Shown: positions 43,901 to 52,443, numbered from the stretch's first letter. The stretch is DNA of 62,017 nt from Bacteroidales bacterium (GCA_017412115.1 JAFPYR010000010.1:1-62017); one strand, 5' to 3'. Program-made: numbers and translations. The notes: a model not told the origin generated them from the letters alone.

Positions 43901-44194
43901 GATAAACAGGCTATCGGCGGCGATCAGATTCAAGAGAATTTCCATTTTACCAAACATGAAATCATGCCCGATGGTAACACATGGTTTTATATGTTTTCGG
44001 ACGGTTACGAGGATCAGTTCGGCGGTCCTGACGGTAAAAAATTCAAAATCAAAAATTTAAGGGAACTTATTTTTAAAATACATAATCTTCCACCTGAACA
44101 GCAGAGAGAAATCCTAAATACTACTATTGAAGATTGGATAGGACCTCAAGGCGAACAGACGGACGATATTATATTAATGGGTTTTAAACTTTAA
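40982..44194 (+). CDS. Propeller / Y_Y_Y membrane sensor with SpoIIE phosphatase output
   Basis: The 1070-residue protein has a signal peptide (VMLSVVCQNVFGQ), a long beta-propeller region (LGVMYFGNTNGVLIFDGITW, NLVWAATNNGLAVVDLYS), a Y_Y_Y domain (about 680-760), a membrane helix (MSLWAMIFYVLVFALLIWLIV), a coiled coil and a SpoIIE domain (RPKDIVSGDYYWF, DCTGHGVPGAFMS, HDGMDMALC, EQTDDIILMGFKL). Metal-binding acidic residues are present. It is similar in plan to the protein at 27.0 kb but differs in the propeller, so it probably senses another signal. An M18 aminopeptidase gene follows after 22 bp and may be co-transcribed. Confidence 0.87.
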   Translation: MRYLYILWIVMLSVVCQNVFGQIKQSGSPYIRNYTAKDFPANNQNWCILTDTLGVMYFGNTNGVLIFDGITWNLIKTPKKTAVRALALDKEKNSVYVGSANDFGYLKPDSTGCLKYQTLTDSVIAKKNPNITSIVKTKNEGVIFETAQELYILKDDGRLSTVTLPVDKIAVKPEDGTRFKGVFEVGDKVYVNHTGAGIMELKAGALFRDIDLIRAGHDIYAMIQAGDSIVIINREEGIFVGGKSGCHKFENELTPLILKDVYCVLRLHDGCFAFGTISKGLIITDKYLNVIKTGLLKNYQIYNLFEDSSNLVWAATNNGLAVVDLYSPFSYFPNFSTGISGTIRSVLSYNGVVYLGTDAVYACAVDSLNEPHFKELKNQSGRSAVWKLDTVAGSVIGGTNLGLISIRNGVLTNVDRDRNIFNFVIPKENPNLMVAVGGSGFTVYECKDGVWAHKNGVEGFDFRVRNIAQDSKGAYWVSEKSTGVYQVHFNENFNYVQDIKNYNSGKGLPAAIGNYLFDTGKELVIGTSDGFYKYNNDSDKFFKYDAMNKAFNNNVGYEFMYTDPLDNIWIKRVISNKKDPNVQHWLLERYKYDGDSQAVCLTEPFLPYTDHIYSVGYVGDSCYIIGDQDGYVHYDEKIKKDFSLPYKALIRNVENIANDSILAGEAFEKEVLVLPYSERSIRIAFSAASYEYPEFLRFKTYMENNDDGWTDFRNETVKEYSNLSPGTYVFHVIAKNCYDNESQEAKLTIKIIAPWYMSLWAMIFYVLVFALLIWLIVKAYTKKLIRDKQKLEQIVEQRTAEIRQQSKLIMEKNEEITEKNKSITDSIEYALHIQQAMLPLKDKIDNALPINFILYRPKDIVSGDYYWFAETDKKIIITAADCTGHGVPGAFMSMIGSQILTEIISDGITSADEILTNQNFRIRKALKQDTTENHDGMDMALCSIDKETHMVEYAGAKNPLIFIQNEEIQTIKADKQAIGGDQIQENFHFTKHEIMPDGNTWFYMFSDGYEDQFGGPDGKKFKIKNLRELIFKIHNLPPEQQREILNTTIEDWIGPQGEQTDDIILMGFKL

Positions 44195-44216
44195 TTAAAA
44201 AAAACATTTTTCTGCC

Positions 44217-45530
44217 ATGAAGAGAAAACTTGATGAAGCACAGGAATTTGCCAACGATTTGATAGATTTTATTTCTTACAGCCCTTCGACGTTTCATGTT
44301 GTAAGAAACATTAAGGCGGCACTTTTAAGAAAGGGTTTTAAAGAGCTTTTGCTGTCGGAGAGTTGGCAGGTTGAAAAAGAAGGAAAATATTTCGTATCGC
44401 AAAACGATACTGCTCTTGCCGCTTTTGTTGTAGGCATGGGAAAACCTCAGGAGGACGGTTTCAGAGTGATTGCAGCTCATACCGACAGCCCGGCAATCAA
44501 GATAAAACCGCATCCGGAAATGGTTGTGGGAAATTCTTACATAAAATTGAATCCGGAGGTTTACGGTGGTGCAATTTTGAATACGTGGTTCGACCGTCCT
44601 TTGAGTATTGCCGGAAGGGTAGTTTTGAAAAGCAAAAATCCTTTTGTTACCGAGGTAAGACAACTCAATGTAAAACGTCCCGTTTTGCAAATTCCTAATC
44701 TTGCAATTCATTTCAACAGAGAGGTTAATGACGGTGTTAAAATTAATCCGCAAAAAGACCTTTGCCCGCTTTTGGCGTGTGTAAAATCTCCTTTGGAGGG
44801 TGAAAATTATTTAGCTGAAATTATTTCAAAGGAGCTTAATATTTCTCCTGACAGTATTTTGGATTTTGACCTTTCGCTTTATGACATTCAGAAAGGTTGT
44901 TTAACGGGTGCTGACAACGAGTTTATTTCTTCGCCAAAACTTGACAATTTGTCGATGATTCATGCCGGAATGGAAAGTCTTTTCAATAGTCCGAATATCA
45001 ACGCAACACAAGTTATGGTTTGTTTTGATAATGAGGAAATCGGCAGCAGAACACGTCAGGGTGCGGCTTCTCCGTTCCTGAAAAATATTATTGAAAGATT
45101 GATTTTAAGACTTGGCGGAACAAAGGAGGATTATTTCCGCAGTATTTATAATTCGTTTATGATTTCGGCGGATTGTGCTCATGCGCTTCATCCTAATTAT
45201 ACCGAAATGAGTTGTCCTACAAATCGTCCTGTTATCAACAAAGGTCCCGTTTTGAAATACAACGCCTCTCAAAAATATTGTACGGATGCGGAATCGGCAG
45301 CTGTTTTTGCAAATCTTGCAGCTTTGGCACATTCTCCGTTGCAAAAATTTACTAACCGCAGCGACCTATTAGGCGGCTCAACATTGGGAAGCATTACTAC
45401 GGCACAGACCGATTTCAAATGCGTTGATGTCGGAACGCCGATACTTGCAATGCACTCAATCAGAGAGTTAGGCGGTGTTTACGACCATTTCAATATGAAA
45501 AATATTTTCAAAGTGTTTTTTTCGATATAA
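44217..45530 (+). CDS. M18 family aspartyl-type aminopeptidase
   Basis: The 437-residue enzyme has the M18 pattern: SPSTFHVVRNI, AAHTDSPAIKIKP (first zinc ligand), CFDNEEIGSRTRQGAASPFL (Glu-Glu catalytic and metal ligands), SADCAHALHPNYTEM and the C-terminal DVGTPILAMHSIRELGG. It removes N-terminal acidic or other residues from peptides in the cytoplasm. It sits 22 bp behind the SpoIIE sensor with no terminator between. Confidence 0.92.
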   Translation: MKRKLDEAQEFANDLIDFISYSPSTFHVVRNIKAALLRKGFKELLLSESWQVEKEGKYFVSQNDTALAAFVVGMGKPQEDGFRVIAAHTDSPAIKIKPHPEMVVGNSYIKLNPEVYGGAILNTWFDRPLSIAGRVVLKSKNPFVTEVRQLNVKRPVLQIPNLAIHFNREVNDGVKINPQKDLCPLLACVKSPLEGENYLAEIISKELNISPDSILDFDLSLYDIQKGCLTGADNEFISSPKLDNLSMIHAGMESLFNSPNINATQVMVCFDNEEIGSRTRQGAASPFLKNIIERLILRLGGTKEDYFRSIYNSFMISADCAHALHPNYTEMSCPTNRPVINKGPVLKYNASQKYCTDAESAAVFANLAALAHSPLQKFTNRSDLLGGSTLGSITTAQTDFKCVDVGTPILAMHSIRELGGVYDHFNMKNIFKVFFSI

Positions 45531-45605
45531 TTTTTTTTGAAAAAACATATTGATAATAAAAAAAAATTATTAAATTGCAACCGATTAATTAGTAAACTAT
45601 TTTAA

Positions 45606-46670
45606 ATGATGGAAATAAAAAACAACCGACTTGTAGACGCGCCTTTTGTAGCCGCTAATGCTTACAATAAGACCGCCGTTATGAAACCAGATGCCATTAT
45701 AATACATTATACGGCAGGTGCGAGCGGAAGCGCAACCGTAAAACTTTTTTCTGCGAAAACGGCGACCACTTCGGCGCATTTCGTAGTCTCAGAAGACGGT
45801 TCGATAACGCAGATGGTAGACCTTAACCGTAAAGCCTATCATGCAGGTACGAGTAGTTATAACGGTAGAAGTTCGTACAATAGTTTTTCTATCGGTATTG
45901 AAATTTCAAACCCCGGTTATCTTCAGAAAATTGACGGCAAATATTACACTTGGTGGGAGGCTAAAAAAGAAAAGAAAACTCCAGTTGCCGCAAGTAATGT
46001 TTTTGTAGGAAAACATCGCAATGCCGTTACGACAATGACTTATTGGTTCAAATACACCGATGCTCAAATCAAAGCCGTAACCGAACTTTGCAAAGCTATT
46101 TGCAGGGCATACGAGATAAAGGAAATTTTGGGTCATGAGGAAATTGCTCCGGGTAGAAAATGCGATCCGGGTCCTGCTTTTCCTTTGGATGCTTTAAGAG
46201 CTGATGTTATGGCAACTGCTGCTCCTAATCTTTCTATTAACGATATGTTTAAGAAAGCGATTAAGGATTCGGCTGCAACCTCAATGGTTATCGGTAGGGT
46301 AAAAGTCAAACTTAATTTCAGACAATCTCCGAGTACTACGGCGGCTCTAAAAGCAAGTCCTATTGCTGCTGATTCATATATTTACATTATCGGTCAGGAT
46401 TCTACGGGCGAATGGTACAATATCCTTCATGAAATTTCAGGTTGGATTGACAAGGAATATATTGAGCAAGATAACACCGACAGCGATTATGACGGAGAAT
46501 TGAACTCTGATTCTGCAATGCTTTACAACGACCAAAAGAAATCACGCCGTCTTGTAAGCGATTTGAAAGCAGGAACAAAGTTTAATATTCTTGAGCAACA
46601 AGAAAATATGTTCAGAATAAAAGCCGTTGTTGAGGGTTGGGCTTGTGCTAAATATATTTCAAAAGTTTAG
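45606..46670 (+). CDS. N-acetylmuramoyl-L-alanine amidase with two SH3-like domains
   Basis: The amidase_2 domain (about 1-200) shows zinc ligands in IIIHYTAGA and LGHEEIAPGRKCDPG, with SAHFVVSEDGSITQMV between. Two SH3-like segments follow (about 225-285, VKLNFRQSPSTTAALKASPI; and 300-352). There is no signal peptide or transmembrane segment, which is unusual for a cell-wall enzyme of the host and is more like a phage lysin or a protein released by lysis. It cleaves the bond between muramic acid and the stem peptide. Confidence 0.88.
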   Translation: MMEIKNNRLVDAPFVAANAYNKTAVMKPDAIIIHYTAGASGSATVKLFSAKTATTSAHFVVSEDGSITQMVDLNRKAYHAGTSSYNGRSSYNSFSIGIEISNPGYLQKIDGKYYTWWEAKKEKKTPVAASNVFVGKHRNAVTTMTYWFKYTDAQIKAVTELCKAICRAYEIKEILGHEEIAPGRKCDPGPAFPLDALRADVMATAAPNLSINDMFKKAIKDSAATSMVIGRVKVKLNFRQSPSTTAALKASPIAADSYIYIIGQDSTGEWYNILHEISGWIDKEYIEQDNTDSDYDGELNSDSAMLYNDQKKSRRLVSDLKAGTKFNILEQQENMFRIKAVVEGWACAKYISKV

Positions 46671-46703
46671 GGGCTTAAGAAGAATGTAGCTTTAAAAAAA
46701 AAT

Positions 46704-46746
46704 AAGAAGAGCTGTAAAAATCTTTTTTACGGCTCTTCTTTTTTTG
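46704..46746 (+). terminator. Terminator after the amidase gene
   Basis: Arms AAGAAGAGCTGTAAAAA and TTTTTTACGGCTCTTCTT, followed by a T-run. Confidence 0.85.
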
Positions 46747-46767
46747 TAAAAATTCAAAAATTAACTA

Positions 46768-47250
46768 TTAAAAATTGAAAAAATCATCATCGTATCTGTC
46801 ATCGTAATCATCATTACTGTTTTCGATGTCGCCGTATTTTCTTTCAAAATCGTCATCGTCGTATTTTTCAACTTTTGCATATCTGATGAAAGAATCATCG
46901 CTCCAAAGTTTTACTCTGCCGTCTTTATCAGCCAAAATTTGAATAAAATCGAACGTTTTGCCTTGAAGGGTTTCTACAACTTTGATGTCGCCTTTGCGGT
47001 CGATTGCGATGTCGTATTTGTTTACTCTGTCGTGTCTGAACCAAATCAAAGTACGTGAATTTTTGATAAAGAGAAATTCTTTGCTTTTCAAACGGTGTTT
47101 GTCGCCGTCAGGAACGGCTTTTCCGTCAGAGATTTTGCCTCTGCAAATGTATTCTACTTGTAATTTTTTGCCAATGTAGTCTTCAAAAGTTTGAGCAAAT
47201 AATGCGGTCGTAAAAACGAGCAGCATTAATGATAACATAATTTTTTTCAT
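46768..47250 (-). CDS. Secreted hypothetical protein with Asp-rich tail
   Basis: A signal peptide (LMLLVFTTALFAQ) precedes about 110 residues and an acidic tail of Asp, Tyr and Asn (YDDDDFERKYGDIENSNDDY, then DDRYDDDFFNF). The middle part contains KHRLKSKEFLFIKNSRTLIWF. No family recognised. The Asp-rich tail could bind calcium or basic partners, but that is speculation. Confidence 0.7.
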   Translation of the reverse strand: MKKIMLSLMLLVFTTALFAQTFEDYIGKKLQVEYICRGKISDGKAVPDGDKHRLKSKEFLFIKNSRTLIWFRHDRVNKYDIAIDRKGDIKVVETLQGKTFDFIQILADKDGRVKLWSDDSFIRYAKVEKYDDDDFERKYGDIENSNDDYDDRYDDDFFNF

Positions 47251-47357
47251 GGTATTTTTTTTATTAATATTAAATAATTATACTAAGTTGTTTTTTTCTT
47301 TAATTACATTATTAAGATATCAACATCATAAAAATTCCATAAAAAAAATCAAAAAAA

Positions 47358-48317
47358 TTAATAGGAATCTTTAAATGTCAAAAAATTATACCTTATTACA
47401 AAAGCGTATAAAACACCGAGTAACATTATGAATTTCAAGAAAATACTGCAAAAATGGTAGTCTTTTTTCTCTTTTGCTTTTATAAAACGGTATGTTAAAA
47501 AAATTAGCGGTGCTATTAATGCAACCGAAAAATATATTGCCGTTATAGGTTCGTTTAAGAAATTCAGATAACAATAAACCAAAGCTGCAACCGTAATTGC
47601 GAGAATTGAAATAACGGTAATTTTAGCACCTTTTTCGCCCAAAACGATTGCAAGGGTTCTTGCGTTCAAAGTTTTATCGCCTTTAATATCTTCCATATCT
47701 TTGATAATTTCTCTTGCAAAATTTGACAAAAATGCAAAAATTGCAAATCCTAAACATTGATACAGAAGCAGAAACGGGTCTAACGCTCCGTATTGAATTA
47801 CGGGGTCCTGACAGTTTTGAAGTCCGGGAATTTCATAAAGTGCCGGCAAAACCATTACCAAACCCGTTAAAACAGAAACTACAATGTTTCCTATTAAAAA
47901 TTGCTTTTTGTAAGTTGAAGAATAAAACCACAACAGACCGACTATTATCGGATACATAAAACCGACTTTCCAAATGCCGATTCTAATGGAGACCATAAAT
48001 CCCAAAATACAGCCCAAAATCGAAAGCGTGATGTGATACGTAGCTGCCGAACTACGGCTTATTACGTTGCTTACTATCTGAGTATCAGGGCGGTTTACCA
48101 TATCAACGGCAGTGTCAAAATAATCGTTGATGACATAACCTCCGGCAGCAATCAGCACTACGGCAAGTATCAAAAACGCTAAATCAAGATTGGTAAACGT
48201 AGGTTGCAAGTTGAATAATTGCAACAGCGGGTGTATTACTGCAAATGTCATCATGCACATTGCAAATGCCATTATAAGCAGATTATTATAACGGATTAGT
48301 CTTAAAAAAGGTGTCAT
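47358..48317 (-). CDS. UbiA-family prenyltransferase
   Basis: The 319-residue protein has the first Asp-rich motif NDYFDTAVDMVNRPD and the second (REIIKDMEDIKGDKTLNARTL), with eight or nine membrane helices between and after. This pattern is that of the geranylgeranylglycerol-phosphate or menaquinone-type UbiA group. The physiological acceptor cannot be decided from sequence. The gene overlaps the DUF2520 gene upstream by 32 bp and shares its transcript. Confidence 0.85.
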   Translation of the reverse strand: MTPFLRLIRYNNLLIMAFAMCMMTFAVIHPLLQLFNLQPTFTNLDLAFLILAVVLIAAGGYVINDYFDTAVDMVNRPDTQIVSNVISRSSAATYHITLSILGCILGFMVSIRIGIWKVGFMYPIIVGLLWFYSSTYKKQFLIGNIVVSVLTGLVMVLPALYEIPGLQNCQDPVIQYGALDPFLLLYQCLGFAIFAFLSNFAREIIKDMEDIKGDKTLNARTLAIVLGEKGAKITVISILAITVAALVYCYLNFLNEPITAIYFSVALIAPLIFLTYRFIKAKEKKDYHFCSIFLKFIMLLGVLYAFVIRYNFLTFKDSY

Positions 48318-49068
48318 ATTCTTTAATATTAAGGCTTACAAAACTATAAATTTTTTTTAAAACGGGATAATTTTCCAACATTTTTAAATGTAAATTTAAT
48401 ATTGCCGTATCGTTTCTTTTTGCCGGGCCTGATTGAGAGACTATCGGGTCGGAATTTAAGGCTTTTTCAAAAGTTTCTTTTATCAGCGGTTTTAACAGCG
48501 AAAAATCCCCTCCGCATTCCTGCATCAAAACTTTTGAAACCGAGAGCATATTGTTGGAAAAATTGCACGCAAAAACTGCGCTCAAATGCAGTCTGAGTCT
48601 TTGAAACGAATTCATTTCTCTAATGTTTGAGGACAAACTTTGTGCTAAAATTTTTATTTTTTCAAGAGTTTTTTCCTCGGACGATTCTATCAAAAGCGGC
48701 ACGTTTGAAAAATCCACCGTTTTGGTTTTCGTGAAAGTTTGTACGGGATAGATTACACCGCATTTTTTGAAATAACGTTTTAAAACTTCGATGTCCGTAC
48801 TTCCAGAGGTGTGAAGAACTATGTTTTCGGTTTTGAAAATTTTCGCGCTATCCGAAATTCCCGAATCTGCGGTGCAGATAATGTAAATATCGGAATCTGA
48901 CGGAATTTCATCTTTTTCAAATACGGCTTTGACGTTGAATTTTTCAGCAAAGTTTTTTAAATTTTCTTTTGTGCGGGAGTAAACGCCTGAAACCGTGTGT
49001 CCGGCTTTTTTTAGAGCCGGTACGAGGCTGTGAGAAAGATTTCCCGTTCCAATTACAAAAATTTTCAT
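48286..49068 (-). CDS. Rossmann-fold DUF2520 protein
   Basis: An N-terminal NAD(P)-binding fold (MKIFVIGTGNLSHSLVPALKKAGHTV) and a C-terminal helical domain with RLHLSAVFACNFSNNML identify the DUF2520 group, related to ketopantoate and F420-dependent reductases. The reaction is unknown. It lies between the SpoIIE gene (16 bp) and the UbiA gene (32-bp overlap). Confidence 0.85.
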   Translation of the reverse strand: MKIFVIGTGNLSHSLVPALKKAGHTVSGVYSRTKENLKNFAEKFNVKAVFEKDEIPSDSDIYIICTADSGISDSAKIFKTENIVLHTSGSTDIEVLKRYFKKCGVIYPVQTFTKTKTVDFSNVPLLIESSEEKTLEKIKILAQSLSSNIREMNSFQRLRLHLSAVFACNFSNNMLSVSKVLMQECGGDFSLLKPLIKETFEKALNSDPIVSQSGPAKRNDTAILNLHLKMLENYPVLKKIYSFVSLNIKEYDTFFKTNPL

Positions 49069-49084
49069 ATTCCCTTTTCCTTTT

Positions 49085-51049
49085 TTAATCTATTTCAAAT
49101 GCTAACAGCGAAATATCATCTGTTTGATGAAGGTCGCCTTTCCAGTCCAAAATGAATTTCTCGATTGCCGTTTTTTGTTCGTTGAAATCCAAATTCGAGG
49201 TTTTCAAAATTTCATCTTTGAAATTATGCGCCATAAGTTTGCGCTTTTTTGTTCCACCGAGTTGATCCGTGCAACCGTCTGAATACAAATAAATTCTGTC
49301 TTTTTTCTGAAGTTTGATGTTAATAGGCGTAAAACTGCAATCTTTTACGAAATGTCCGATTGGAATATTGTCGCCTTTTATCGTAAACAATTCTCCGTCC
49401 CTAACCAAAACCATAGGACGTTGTGCGCCGGCGAAATAGCCGTTATGCGTTTTTTGGTTATAAATCAGGATTGCAACGTCCATTCCGTCGCTGCGTTGTT
49501 CGCCTTCTTTGTCAAGACCGAGAGCCGAGGTAACTTTTCCTTTTAACCGCATTAAAATTTCATCGGGCATAATTTCTTTGTTTTGATTCTCGTTGAAAAG
49601 TTGCGTTAAAAACGATATGCCCATACTTGCAAGTATTGCTCCCGGCACTCCGTGTCCCGTACAATCTCCGAGTACAGCGATTATGGTGTCGTTATTTTTT
49701 TTCGTGAAATAAAAATCACCGCCGACTAAGTCTCTTGGAGAATAAATTACGAAAAAGTTTTTAAAATGTTCTTTCGACGGCTCTACCGCCTGAAGCATTG
49801 CACTTTGCAAGCGGCTTGCGTAAGTGATTCCTGATGTTAATTGTTTGTTTGCTTTGTCGAGTTTGTCCCGTTGCAAAACCAAATCTTCGTTTATAGCTGA
49901 AAGTTTTTCGTTGAGCATTTGCATATTTTCGTGCTGAACGAGAATTTCTTCTTTTTGCTGCATGAGGGTTTCGTTTTGAACAACGATTTCTTCTTTTTGC
50001 TGCAAAAGGGTTTCGTTTTGAACGATGATTTCTTCCTGTTTTTGCGCTAAATCTGTGTTAAGACGGCGTAAATTATCTTTTTGAATGAAAAACTCTTCCA
50101 TCATTTTGGAAATTACACCGAACTCGTTGCTTTCTTTTTTTAGCGATATGATTTTGTCGGTTTTTTCTGTATCAAGAGCTTGTGCGATGTTTTTTAGCGG
50201 TTGTGCTATTTTTTTCTCCGTATAAAACAAAATCAGCAAAATCGTGAGAATACACATCAGCGATACAAGTATAAATATCGGAATGAAGTTTTTGAATAAT
50301 CTCACAAGCGAATTTTTGAAAACAAAATATATGTAGGCAACCGTATTGTCATTATAATCTTTCATCTCTTTGATTATCAGATAATCGGGGAAAACTTTTT
50401 CTTTGGCTTTCTGTATTTCCTCTTCGGTGTGGACAAGTTCAACGGAGGAATTTCCGACGGCATTATGATATTGAGAGAGCATTTCCTTGGAGATTTTTTT
50501 TATCATAAAAAGGTATCCTTTGGCTTTCTCCACTCTTGTAAGCATATCAGCGGCACTTACAACGGCTGCTCCGTGATATTCGTAAAGCGTATCTTTTATT
50601 GATAAATGAAAATCTAAAAAATGTTTGCCGTCCATTAGTTCGGGAATTGATTTTCCCTCGAAATTAAAAAAATCAATGTCTTGATAACCGTTAATTTTTC
50701 TTTGGTAGGCAATCTGTCCTAAAGTGTCGAAAACGCAGACGCAAGTAGCATCGTAATTTTCAAGCATATATCCGATATTGTTTAGTAGCCATTCGTTATC
50801 GACGCCGTTGATGAAACTTGCGATAAATTCGTCCCACGCAGAATTGTCGCGCACGATGTTGGAATATTGTTTAGAATATATGTTTAAAACTTTGTTTACT
50901 AATGTAGTACGGTCGTTTCTAACGAGCTGTTCGATGTTATGTTGCTGCTTAACCTGCATTATGTAATAAAATACGAGGCTGAGCACCATAACCGAAAGCC
51001 CTATTATGGCAACGCGTAATATTCCTGTTTTTACGGATTTTGTTTTCAT
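49085..51049 (-). CDS. CHASE4 membrane sensor with SpoIIE phosphatase output
   Basis: The ATG at 51049 is preferred because a promoter element lies about 30 bp upstream. After a first membrane helix (VAIIGLSVMVLSLVFYYIM), an extracellular CHASE4 domain (about 40-240, with RDNSAWDEFIASF) and a second helix (IPIFILVSLMCILTILLIL), a HAMP-like region and a long coiled coil follow. The coiled coil has near-identical 14-residue repeats (QQKEEIVVQNETLM). The SpoIIE domain keeps DLVGGDFYF, DCTGHGVPGAILAS, SDGMDVAIL and QTDDISLLAFEI. It is the third SpoIIE phosphatase of the window and heads an operon with the DUF2520 and UbiA genes. Confidence 0.87.
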   Translation of the reverse strand: MKTKSVKTGILRVAIIGLSVMVLSLVFYYIMQVKQQHNIEQLVRNDRTTLVNKVLNIYSKQYSNIVRDNSAWDEFIASFINGVDNEWLLNNIGYMLENYDATCVCVFDTLGQIAYQRKINGYQDIDFFNFEGKSIPELMDGKHFLDFHLSIKDTLYEYHGAAVVSAADMLTRVEKAKGYLFMIKKISKEMLSQYHNAVGNSSVELVHTEEEIQKAKEKVFPDYLIIKEMKDYNDNTVAYIYFVFKNSLVRLFKNFIPIFILVSLMCILTILLILFYTEKKIAQPLKNIAQALDTEKTDKIISLKKESNEFGVISKMMEEFFIQKDNLRRLNTDLAQKQEEIIVQNETLLQQKEEIVVQNETLMQQKEEILVQHENMQMLNEKLSAINEDLVLQRDKLDKANKQLTSGITYASRLQSAMLQAVEPSKEHFKNFFVIYSPRDLVGGDFYFTKKNNDTIIAVLGDCTGHGVPGAILASMGISFLTQLFNENQNKEIMPDEILMRLKGKVTSALGLDKEGEQRSDGMDVAILIYNQKTHNGYFAGAQRPMVLVRDGELFTIKGDNIPIGHFVKDCSFTPINIKLQKKDRIYLYSDGCTDQLGGTKKRKLMAHNFKDEILKTSNLDFNEQKTAIEKFILDWKGDLHQTDDISLLAFEID

Positions 51050-51079
51050 TTTTCGATTGTCTGCTTGCTTTTTTTTGCT

Positions 51080-51087
51080 CAAATATA
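51080..51087 (-). promoter_or_regulatory. -7 element of the CHASE4/SpoIIE gene
   Basis: TATATTTG on the minus strand, about 30 bp before the start codon. Confidence 0.5.
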
Positions 51088-51227
51088 AGACCAAATCATC
51101 CCCAAAGGTAAACTTTTTTTTGTTATGCGGCAATATTTAATAGAATTTATTTTTGGATTTTTTTTAAAGAATTTCAAAAAAAATTGTGGTGTTGATTTTT
51201 TTGTGCTTAAAGGTGGGAATTTTTTTG

Positions 51228-51314
51228 CGGAGAGTGAGGGATTCGAACCCCCGGTAAGGTTGCCCCTACACCGCATTTCGAGTGCGGCTCATTCGACCAC
51301 TCTGACAACTCTCC
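51228..51314 (-). tRNA. tRNA-Ser (CGA)
   Basis: The minus strand reads GGAGAGTTGTCAGAGTGGTC at the 5' end with acceptor complement ACTCTCC at the 3' end. The anticodon stem CCGCA/TGCGG encloses loop CTCGAAA, anticodon CGA, which reads UCG. A long variable arm and the T-loop GGTTCGAATCC are present. The discriminator is G, correct for serine; CCA is not encoded. Confidence 0.95.
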
Positions 51315-51408
51315 AAAAGGATTTTTTTTACGACACAAAATTAGAAAAATAATCTTTTATAAACAAATTTTAAGGCAATTTTTTTTTCTGAATTTTTGAA
51401 AATTGTTT

Positions 51409-51416
51409 TAATTTTG
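51409..51416 (+). promoter_or_regulatory. -7 element of metA
   Basis: TAATTTTG; it would give a leader of about 100 bases containing the hairpin at 51449-51501. Confidence 0.5.
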
Positions 51417-51448
51417 CAATCTATTAGAGTATTATAGTAATAATAAAG

Positions 51449-51501
51449 TGTGTTTTAAGAGTTGATTTTTTTTTTTAGGAAAATCAATTTTTGTAACGCA
51501 C
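51449..51501 (+). promoter_or_regulatory. Hairpin in the metA leader
   Basis: Outer pairing GTGTGTT with AACGCAC and inner pairing TTGATTTT with AAAATCAA form a stem, with a run of about eleven T in the loop. It ends 24 bp before the start codon, which is preceded by a ribosome site GAGGAGAG. It could be an attenuator or a regulatory fold, but it shows no match to known SAM riboswitch cores. Confidence 0.35.
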
Positions 51502-51525
51502 GTAAAATAGAGGAGAGATAAAATT

Positions 51526-52443
51526 ATGCCGTTAAACATTCCAGACAAACTTCCGGCAATAGAACTGCTGAAAAAAGAAAATATTTTTGTCATTGACCAT
51601 TCCAAAGCTAAAAGTCAGGACATCAGACCATTGCGTATTGCTATTCTTAATCTGATGCCTATTAAAGTCACTACTGAAACCGATTTGATAAGGCTTTTGT
51701 CAAATTCACCGCTTCAGATTGAAATTGATTTTATTAAGACCAAAAGCCATACCTCAAAAAACACACCGATAGAACACATGATGCAGTTTTATGTGGATTT
51801 TGAGACTATACGTCATCATAAGTACGACGGACTTATTATAACCGGTGCACCTGTGGAACAATTGGAATATGAGGAAGTTAATTATTGGGAAGAGATTTGT
51901 GAAATTTTTGATTGGGCGGAAAAAAACGTTACGGCACGAATGTTTATCTGTTGGGGCGCATGTGCTGCACTTTATCATTATTACAAAATTCCGAAATACG
52001 CTACTAAGAAAAAAGTTTTCGGCGTTTTTGAGCACAAAGTTTTAGAGCCTTTGAACCCGATTTTCAGAGGTTTTGATGATGTATTTTTTGTACCTCATTC
52101 AAGACATACAGAAATTCTGGCTAAGGATATTATTGCTAATCCGGAATTAAAACTCCTTTCCGTAAGTGACGAGGCAGGCGTTTATATGGTAATGGCTAAA
52201 GGCGGCCGTGAACTTTTTTTGATCGGTCATGCCGAATACAATCCTTTAACACTTGATACTGAATACAAAAGGGATATTGCAAAAGGTCTTGATATTGATA
52301 TTCCGAAAAATTATTATCCTAACAACGATTCTAATATGCGCCCTTTGGTACGTTGGAGGAGTACAGCAAATTTGATGTTCAGCAATTGGCTTAATTATTT
52401 CGTTTATCAGGAGACACCTTATAATATAGATGATATCAGATAA
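51526..52443 (+). CDS. metA: Homoserine O-acyltransferase MetA
   Basis: The 305-residue protein has catalytic Cys142 (FICWGACAAL), His235 and Glu237 (IGHAEYNP), all at the E. coli numbering. Residue 111 is Glu (TGAPVEQLEYEEV). In the family Gly111 goes with succinyl-CoA and Glu111 with acetyl-CoA, so this enzyme most likely makes O-acetylhomoserine, the first committed step of methionine synthesis. It is a single gene with its own promoter and leader hairpin. Confidence 0.95.
   Translation: MPLNIPDKLPAIELLKKENIFVIDHSKAKSQDIRPLRIAILNLMPIKVTTETDLIRLLSNSPLQIEIDFIKTKSHTSKNTPIEHMMQFYVDFETIRHHKYDGLIITGAPVEQLEYEEVNYWEEICEIFDWAEKNVTARMFICWGACAALYHYYKIPKYATKKKVFGVFEHKVLEPLNPIFRGFDDVFFVPHSRHTEILAKDIIANPELKLLSVSDEAGVYMVMAKGGRELFLIGHAEYNPLTLDTEYKRDIAKGLDIDIPKNYYPNNDSNMRPLVRWRSTANLMFSNWLNYFVYQETPYNIDDIR

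Noticed and set aside
51409..51525. SAM riboswitch upstream of metA
   Set aside because: No conserved SAM-I or SAM-II core was seen; only a simple AT-rich hairpin is present.
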